A stretch of DNA of 55,073 nucleotides from Cytobacillus luteolus (GTDB lineage: Bacteria > Bacillota > Bacilli > Bacillales > Bacillaceae_L). The DNA lies in contig NZ_JAGGKM010000010.1 of assembly GCF_017873715.1 (NCBI RefSeq), positions 1 to 55,073 of the forward strand, given 5' to 3'. The notes beneath the pieces were generated by a model. The model made no database searches. It was not told the DNA's origin and was given only the letters and a program-made list of their open reading frames with translations. Positions 49,961 through 55,073 of this stretch are shown one piece after another. The first letter of the stretch is position 1. Each line of letters opens with the position of its first letter. The translations under genes and the position numbers were made by a program.

Positions 49961-50957
49961 GCTTTAACCCCTCCTGCAATTTAAATACCAATTGCTCCAT
50001 CAATAAGTGTGGATTCATGTTGGTGTTTAACCGTTTTTTAGCCTCAAGTATGGCTTCTATTTGATCACAGACACGCTTTCCTGAGGTAATAAGTGCCTGC
50101 TGTTTTAATTCTTGAATAATATCACTATATATAACCTTATCCTCATCGCCAAGCTGGATAAATAATAAATCTTTATAAACTAGTAATAATAAATCTAACC
50201 CTAAGAAAAGCTCTTCTTTTTCTTTAAAATGAGTAAGCCATTTATCCTGAATAAAAAAGAGGGCATTCCCCGGTCTATTTATTAATACTTCATATAATTG
50301 TAACACTATTTTTCTAGACTGTGCAAACGAATCATCCTTGCATAAGTCGGTAGCATCTTCCAAGTTATTGGTAACATGAGCAACCAGATGAGCAACTGTA
50401 GCATTAAAGCCATTTTCCTGCAAACGACCTGCTATTACATGTGGTGATAAAGGCTTAAAAGGTAAGACTTGGCATCTTGATAATATCGTATTTAACATAC
50501 GATGAACTTGCTCTGTTAGAAGAATGGCCACCGTTTGTTTACCTGGTTCCTCTAAAAATTTTAGTAAACTATTAGCAGCGTTTGTCGTCATTTTGTCTGC
50601 ATGATCTATAATGTATAACTTTTTATTAGATTCAACGCCTGTCTTTGAAAATTCCTCTTGTAAGGCTTGAATTTGACCTTTTTTTATCGAAAGACCATCC
50701 GGCTCAACAATATGAATATCTGGGTGATTCCCTGAGGAAATTCTTCGACAATTAGAACAATCATTACATGGCTTGTAATCAGAACGATTTAGGCAAAATA
50801 GACTTTTGGCAAACAGGATGCTAACTTCTCTCTTTCCTGTCCCTCTACTTCCTTCGAACAAATAGGCATGGGAAACACGCCCTTTTTGTATGCTATTACC
50901 GATCATTTTTAAAACTGTAGGCTGATAATGCTCGAGCTGTTCCCACGATTTACTCAA
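49953..50957 (-). CDS. holB: DNA polymerase III delta' subunit
   Basis: 334 aa clamp-loader subunit. AAA+ features: FEGSRGTGKREVSILFAKSL (P-loop-like, about 35-54), a zinc module with four Cys (CNDCSNCRRI region, about 62-72) and LLKFLEEPG. The start is uncertain: TTG 50957 yields (M)SKSWEQLEHYQPTV, matching the B. subtilis protein; GTG 50966 is three codons upstream. It follows yaaR and overlaps ricT. Confidence 0.95.
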   Translation of the reverse strand: MSKSWEQLEHYQPTVLKMIGNSIQKGRVSHAYLFEGSRGTGKREVSILFAKSLFCLNRSDYKPCNDCSNCRRISSGNHPDIHIVEPDGLSIKKGQIQALQEEFSKTGVESNKKLYIIDHADKMTTNAANSLLKFLEEPGKQTVAILLTEQVHRMLNTILSRCQVLPFKPLSPHVIAGRLQENGFNATVAHLVAHVTNNLEDATDLCKDDSFAQSRKIVLQLYEVLINRPGNALFFIQDKWLTHFKEKEELFLGLDLLLLVYKDLLFIQLGDEDKVIYSDIIQELKQQALITSGKRVCDQIEAILEAKKRLNTNMNPHLLMEQLVFKLQEGLKLV

Positions 50958-50973
50958 AAAAATCACTCTTTCC

Positions 50974-51414
50974 TTACATATAAAGGTTTATAAGTAAGCC
51001 CTTAACTTCTCCTATTTTACCCAATATATCAATGGACTGTTTTTCATTAGCTAATATATCCTCTGTTAAAGCAATAAGTGTATGATCAATTTCTTCAACA
51101 AGTTTTAGAGACCTACTATGTCCCTGAGAACTCCAGCTATGTGATTGTTTCAGTTCCATTCCAAAATCAACAGCCTGCTCAACAAACTGTTTTACTAATC
51201 GTTTATAACTAGCTAAATCCTTGAAAGTTCGGGAACGGTCAAGTCGTTGTCCCGCAATATCTATGTTAGCCATTAGCTTATTCAGTTGCTCAATGTGCAG
51301 TTTGCTTTCTTGCTTTTGCACAAGCTCTCCAAATCTAACATTCCCAGTTAGAGAGGATTTTTGGTCTGTTCTTCCTTTATCTATGGATAGTCGTAAGTCT
51401 TGACTAATTTTCAT
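50974..51414 (-). CDS. yaaR: DUF327 family protein YaaR
   Basis: 146 aa helical, soluble protein with no signal peptide or membrane segment; heptad-like leucines suggest coiled coil in the middle third. It belongs to the YaaR/DUF327 family found between darA and holB in Bacilli. Function is not known; the position suggests co-expression with tmk, darA and holB. The intergenic distances to both neighbours are under 20 bp. Confidence 0.9.
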   Translation of the reverse strand: MKISQDLRLSIDKGRTDQKSSLTGNVRFGELVQKQESKLHIEQLNKLMANIDIAGQRLDRSRTFKDLASYKRLVKQFVEQAVDFGMELKQSHSWSSQGHSRSLKLVEEIDHTLIALTEDILANEKQSIDILGKIGEVKGLLINLYM

Positions 51415-51432
51415 CCCATAACTCCTCTAAAC

Positions 51433-51804
<372 letters not shown>

Positions 51805-51875
51805 TCATTCTACGATTATTGGTAACAAATTGTTCACCATGTTATTTCTTATTATAGCAAGAATTGTCCAATCTG

Positions 51876-51911
51876 AAAGAAAAACCTCAAAATCCACTGA
51901 TTTCTGAGGTT
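51876..51911 (-). terminator. tmk terminator
   Basis: AACCTCA/TGAGGTT (51883-51889 and 51905-51911) with inner AAATC/GATTT, then TTTTCTTTC on the minus strand. The stem overlaps the tmk stop codon. Confidence 0.85.
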
Positions 51912-52539
51912 ATTTTGCTAACATTGATTCAATTAACTCTGTTACTTCTGAAAAGACCTCGTTCAAAGGTCGTTCTGCATCAACCACCTGGATACGCTTC
52001 TTAAATCGATCTGCCAAAAGCATATATCCTTCATAAACCTTATGGTGAAAATCAATTGCCTCTAAATCTAACCGATTTACTTCTCTATCTTCATTTTTGT
52101 AGATACGTTCCATTCCCTTTTCAGGACTTATCTTAAATAATAACGTTAGAGTAGGCATAACCCCAGCAATTGCAAACTCATTTATAGATAATACCTCTTC
52201 AATTCCAAGGCCTCTTGCATGTCCTTGATATGCTAATGAACTATCAATAAATCGATCACATAATACAACCTTACCCTGTTTTAATGCTGGGATAACCTTT
52301 TCAACTAAATGCTGTCTTCTAGCAGCTGCATATAAAAGTGCTTCTGTTCTGCCATCCATCATCGTATTTTTTTTATCCAAAATAACAGAACGTATTTGTT
52401 CTGATATCGCAATTCCACCTGGTTCCCTCGTTGAAAGAACGTCAAATCCTTTCCCACGAAGCTCTTTCTCAAGTAAACCTAAAATTGTTGTTTTCCCAGC
52501 TCCTTCTGGGCCTTCAAAGGTGATAAAATAACCAGTCAC
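51910..52539 (-). CDS. tmk: thymidylate kinase
   Basis: 209 aa. It phosphorylates dTMP to dTDP. P-loop [11 protein letters not shown] (residues 8-18), the DRF/DR(Y) segment [14 protein letters not shown] (about 92-105) and the STREPGG loop are all present. Length is standard. It starts 40 bp downstream of the decarboxylase gene and ends with its own terminator. Confidence 0.97.
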   Translation of the reverse strand: MTGYFITFEGPEGAGKTTILGLLEKELRGKGFDVLSTREPGGIAISEQIRSVILDKKNTMMDGRTEALLYAAARRQHLVEKVIPALKQGKVVLCDRFIDSSLAYQGHARGLGIEEVLSINEFAIAGVMPTLTLLFKISPEKGMERIYKNEDREVNRLDLEAIDFHHKVYEGYMLLADRFKKRIQVVDAERPLNEVFSEVTELIESMLAK

Positions 52540-52579
52540 AATCCATTCTCCTTTTACTTAACTCCTAATCACATTGTTG

Positions 52580-54013
52580 TTATTTCTTATCAAATACAAT
52601 TAATGAGTCTTCTTTTATGGCAACCGAACCTTGAAACCTTGCTCCGCTGTTTTTATATTTCAACAGCAGCCCGATATGTTCTTTAGATATCTCTTCCCCG
52701 ACCATAAGCAACGGTATTCCTGGTGGATATGGCGTAACCATTTCTGCAGAGATATATCCACACGCCTTATCAATTGGAATTTTAATCTGACGATATTTAT
52801 TTTGTTCCTCATACCCTATCGCTAGTTCTGTGAAAGGTTCAAAATAAAGATAAGTATTATTTATAGTTAATTGCTCTTCAACTTTGTTTTGAAGAGCTTC
52901 TTTTATTCTGGCAATAGTATCTTCACTTTCTAACTTTGTTGTTAAAGGTAAAACAAAAAGTACATTATAAGGATCCGCCAATTCTGTGAAGATTCCCTTT
53001 TGTTCAAAGATTTTTTGTAGTTCATATCCAGACCATGAACAATTAGACTGAATAGTAACTTTTAATAAATCCTGACTGAGTAAGGGGTTAGATGATTCAA
53101 CAACTCTTATTCCTTTAATTTGATTCAGTTCTTTCTTAAATGCTGTAACTTGCTCTCTTATTCTATCTATATCTTGTTTATCAAATGAAGCTAAATAACT
53201 CCTTGCTATATCAAGAGAAGCCATAATTGGATAAGACGGACTACTTGATTGTAACATCTGTAAATAAAGTTTTAGCTTTTTTATATCTACTAAATCACTA
53301 TTAAAATGAAGGTAGGAGCCCATCGTCATTGCCGGTAGCGTTTTATGAGCGGAGTGCACTACAATATCTGCTCCATAATCAATGGCAGAGGTCGGAAACC
53401 CTTCATGAATAAAATGAGCACCATGAGCCTCATCGACGAGAACACTTGTCCCATTTTTATGCGCAAGCTTAACAATGGCTGACAAATTACTACTCATACC
53501 ATAATAATTTGGGTTAGTTAAGATAATGGCTTTTATATTTGGATAACGATTAAATGCTTTCCTTATTGTTTCTTCTGAAACACCAGAAACTACCTTCATC
53601 TCCATATCATATTCAGGCGTTAAAAAAACAGGTGTTATCCCAGCTAACTGAATTCCATTCATAATGGACTTATGTGAATTTCGTTGAACGAGAACAGTAT
53701 CTCCTGCGTTACATGCCGCTAAAATCATCGAAAGATTACCCACCGTTGAACCATTGACGAGAAAAAAGGTATTTCTAACCCCATATAACCCTGCAGTTAG
53801 CTGCTGTGCCTCCATTATAGGTCCCTCTGGGTCATGTAAGTCATCTAAGCCTGAAAGCTCGGTCACATCAATCTTAAGCAGATTCTCATAGACGCTTCTA
53901 GCATCCTTTGGAAAGACTCTCCCTGATTTATGTCCAGGTACATGATAAGAGATTGAATTCATATGAAGGTGCTTAACCAATGCTGTATACAGCGGTGTTT
54001 GTCTTTGATCCAT
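52580..54013 (-). CDS. yaaO: Orn/Lys/Arg decarboxylase family protein (YaaO)
   Basis: 477 aa PLP fold-type I enzyme. The PLP lysine is in VVHSAHKTLPAMTMGSYL (about residue 222), preceded by LVDEAHGAHF. The N-terminal YHVPGHKSGRVFP and C-terminal YPPGIPLLMVGE are family hallmarks. It is a short form lacking the N-terminal wing of the large inducible decarboxylases. Substrate (lysine, arginine or ornithine) cannot be settled from sequence alone. In B. subtilis xpaC and yaaN lie between this gene and csfB; they are missing here. Confidence 0.92.
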   Translation of the reverse strand: MDQRQTPLYTALVKHLHMNSISYHVPGHKSGRVFPKDARSVYENLLKIDVTELSGLDDLHDPEGPIMEAQQLTAGLYGVRNTFFLVNGSTVGNLSMILAACNAGDTVLVQRNSHKSIMNGIQLAGITPVFLTPEYDMEMKVVSGVSEETIRKAFNRYPNIKAIILTNPNYYGMSSNLSAIVKLAHKNGTSVLVDEAHGAHFIHEGFPTSAIDYGADIVVHSAHKTLPAMTMGSYLHFNSDLVDIKKLKLYLQMLQSSSPSYPIMASLDIARSYLASFDKQDIDRIREQVTAFKKELNQIKGIRVVESSNPLLSQDLLKVTIQSNCSWSGYELQKIFEQKGIFTELADPYNVLFVLPLTTKLESEDTIARIKEALQNKVEEQLTINNTYLYFEPFTELAIGYEEQNKYRQIKIPIDKACGYISAEMVTPYPPGIPLLMVGEEISKEHIGLLLKYKNSGARFQGSVAIKEDSLIVFDKK

Positions 54014-54055
54014 TTTTCACGTTCCTTTAACTCGAGACATGCACTGACTTTACCT

Positions 54056-54064
54056 ATTATAACA
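54056..54064 (-). promoter_or_regulatory. extended -10 promoter of yaaO
   Basis: Minus strand TGTTATAAT (54064-54056) is a perfect TGn-extended -10, about 45 bp before the ATG. No good -35 is visible; the upstream stretch is pyrimidine-rich. Confidence 0.55.
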
Positions 54065-54160
54065 GGAAAAAAGGAAAAAAGAATAAGAGTCGAGGATAAA
54101 CGTTACGGTTGGTGGATTATATTTTAGATGGATTTGAAAAAGAGAAACCATTCGAAAGCA

Positions 54161-54187
54161 AAAAAAGAAGGCCCTCTCTTGGGCCTT
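54161..54187 (-). terminator. gin terminator
   Basis: AAGGCCC/GGGCCTT stem (54168-54174 and 54181-54187) with a 6-nt loop, then CTTTTTTTGC on the minus strand. Confidence 0.88.
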
Positions 54188-54192
54188 GAAAT

Positions 54193-54396
54193 CTAGGAAT
54201 ATATCTCCGGTGTTGTAACCTTTTTTAACTTTGATAAATAGTAAAGGTACTTCGGATCATTTGTTTCTGTTTGAATCATATCTCTTTCACAATCAGTACA
54301 AATAAACTTTGTGTACAGGTGTATGCCTCTATCTCTATTCTGTTCACATATAATGCACGTTTCCCCAATGTTCTGTTTTGCAATGAGTGAACTCAT
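54193..54396 (-). CDS. gin: anti-SigG factor Gin (CsfB)
   Basis: 67 aa zinc protein with two CxxC pairs, CIICEQ (about residues 14-19) and ICTDCERD (about 32-39), and the conserved RGIHLYTKFIC between. In B. subtilis Gin prevents premature SigG activity in the forespore and also inhibits SigE later. ATG 54396 has GGAGGTGGAGG just upstream; the longer frame (to 54429) overlaps its promoter. A near-consensus SigF site lies 20-50 bp upstream. Confidence 0.94.
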   Translation of the reverse strand: MSSLIAKQNIGETCIICEQNRDRGIHLYTKFICTDCERDMIQTETNDPKYLYYLSKLKKVTTPEIYS

Positions 54397-54417
54397 CTGC
54401 CTCCACCTCCATACACT

Positions 54418-54447
54418 AATTCTGTCCAATTCTTCAAAGTTGTATAC
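54418..54447 (-). promoter_or_regulatory. gin SigF promoter
   Basis: Minus strand GTATA (54447-54443), 15-bp spacer, GGACAGAATT (54427-54418). This fits the SigF consensus (GYWTA, GGNRANANTW) at 5/5 and 9/10. csfB was first identified as a SigF-controlled gene in B. subtilis. Confidence 0.8.
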
Positions 54448-54614
54448 ACAATTTTTAATTTATTAAAAGGTTCCGACTATCTTTTTTTATTACTCTATGA
54501 CACTTTTGAATTATTGTGTCTGTCTTATAAGAGGAAAATTGGGCTTAGATATATAGATTTGTAGATGAGTGGTGTTGGTGTTTTATATTAGAGATTATTA
54601 GTTGAAAATCGACA

Positions 54615-54890
54615 ACCTGTTTAAATGAATATAAGATTTGGACTCGTATTGCTGGGTTCAAGGACTACCTGTCTAAATAAGCCTTGGATTCCGACTTGTT
54701 TGCCTATGTGCTTGCTCAACCTGTCTGAATAACCTCTGGATTCGACCTTGTTTTGTAACAGGCTCGATCAACCTGTCTGAATAACCTTTGGATTCGGACT
54801 CGTTTTGCAATAGGATCACTCGACCTGTCGGAATAATCCCTGGATTCGGACTCGTTTGCTAAATTCTCGATCAGCCTGTCTGAATAAGTG
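54615..54890. repeat. 52-bp tandem repeat array of degenerate hairpins
   Basis: Units begin ACCTGT at 54615, 54667, 54719, 54771 and 54823, exactly 52 bp apart, with a partial sixth (GCCTGT) at 54874. The typical unit holds GTCTGAAT, about 9 nt, then ATTCGGAC, an imperfect 8-bp hairpin. 52 is not a multiple of three and no frame runs through. It fills the gap between gin and the rRNA terminator. Function unknown. Confidence 0.8.
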
Positions 54891-54984
54891 TAGAGATTAC
54901 AACCGCACTACCTATCGGTCATCAAACATTACTTATCGGTTAACTTAACAAAAAACCCCTCAGTAAGTCCTTTTCAAGAAAAAC

Positions 54985-55014
54985 ACAAAAAAAGAACCAG
55001 CACAGGGCTGGTTC
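54985..55014 (-). terminator. rRNA operon terminator
   Basis: 8-bp perfect stem GAACCAGC/GCTGGTTC (54994-55001 and 55007-55014), followed on the minus strand by TTTTTTTGTG. It lies 9 bp beyond the 5S gene. Confidence 0.92.
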
Positions 55015-55023
55015 TCTCGCTTT

Positions 55024-55073
55024 GCTTGGCAACGTCCTACTCTCACAGGGGGAAACCCCCAACTACCATCGGC
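55024..55073 (-). rRNA. 5S rRNA, 3' part (cut by window edge)
   Basis: The minus strand reads GCCGATGGTAGTTGGGGGTT, then CCCCCTGTGAGAGTAGGACG, and ends CCAAGC. This is the 3' half of Bacillus 5S rRNA. The rest, and presumably 23S and 16S, lie to the right of the window. Confidence 0.95.

Noticed and set aside
54615-54890. CRISPR array interpretation of the 52-bp repeats
   Set aside because: Units are contiguous and diverged without distinct spacers, and no cas genes are present.

Overview
The window is a stretch of the origin-proximal chromosome of an endospore-forming Bacillaceae species (a Bacillus-like Firmicute). Three things support this: gene order matches the Bacillus subtilis lysS-to-csfB region almost gene for gene; sporulation genes are present (spoIIE, spoVG, spoVT, sspF, yabG, yabP, yabQ, fin, gin); and the DNA is AT-rich with strong AGGAGG-type ribosome binding sites. 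The map is inverted relative to the usual B. subtilis drawing. Every gene except abrB is on the minus strand, and the segment is bounded by rRNA operons, both read leftward. The first bases of a 16S gene are at the left edge and the last 50 nt of a 5S gene are at the right edge.

Layout from left to right (downstream to upstream for most genes). 1-320: 16S start, rRNA leader and two tandem rRNA promoters. 322-7734: lysS, dusB, yazB and the folate/pABA cluster folK-folB-folP-pabC-pabA-pabB. 7.8-15.7 kb: cysK with its own promoter and a possible CymR box, yacD, hslO, coaX, ftsH, hprT, tilS. 15.8-20.3 kb: a structured intergenic repeat, then yabT, yabS and spoIIE with its 21-bp-spaced promoter. 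20.3-20.9 kb: a 230-bp inverted-repeat-bounded element and tRNA-Glu/tRNA-Met. 21-27 kb: yabR, divIC, yabQ, yabP, rqcP(yabO), yabN, a MurJ/SpoVB-type flippase, spoVT. 27-38 kb: mfd, fin, pth, ctc, prs, glmU, spoVG, ridA, purR, ispE. 38-46 kb: sspF, veg, yabG, a second copy of the structured repeat, rsmA, rnmV, yabE, tatD, metG. 46.3-46.9 kb: abrB on the plus strand. 47-54.4 kb: rsmI, yabB, yabA, ricT, holB, yaaR, darA, tmk, an Orn/Lys/Arg decarboxylase and gin. 54.6-54.9 kb: a 52-bp-period tandem array of degenerate hairpins, then the rRNA terminator.

The genes fall into translation, tRNA and rRNA maturation (lysS, dusB, tilS, metG, rsmA, rsmI, rnmV, pth, ctc, rqcP), folate and sulfur metabolism, nucleotide and cell-wall precursor supply (prs, hprT, tmk, glmU, ispE, purR), DNA replication and repair (holB, yabA, mfd), and the sporulation programme. 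Many promoters can be read directly: SigA sites for rrn, veg, yabE, metG, cysK and the tRNAs; forespore SigF/SigG-type sites for gin, fin, spoVT and sspF; a SigK-type site for yabG; a SigB-type site for ctc; Spo0A boxes at abrB and spoIIE; and a PurBox-like pair at purR.

I found no CRISPR array, prophage, transposase, toxin-antitoxin module or novel gene cluster. The coding content is conserved housekeeping and sporulation. The less explained material is intergenic: the tandem hairpin array, the 230-bp inverted-repeat element, the covarying structured repeat, extra Spo0A boxes far upstream of abrB, and apparent non-AUG start codons at folB (ATC) and sspF (CTG).
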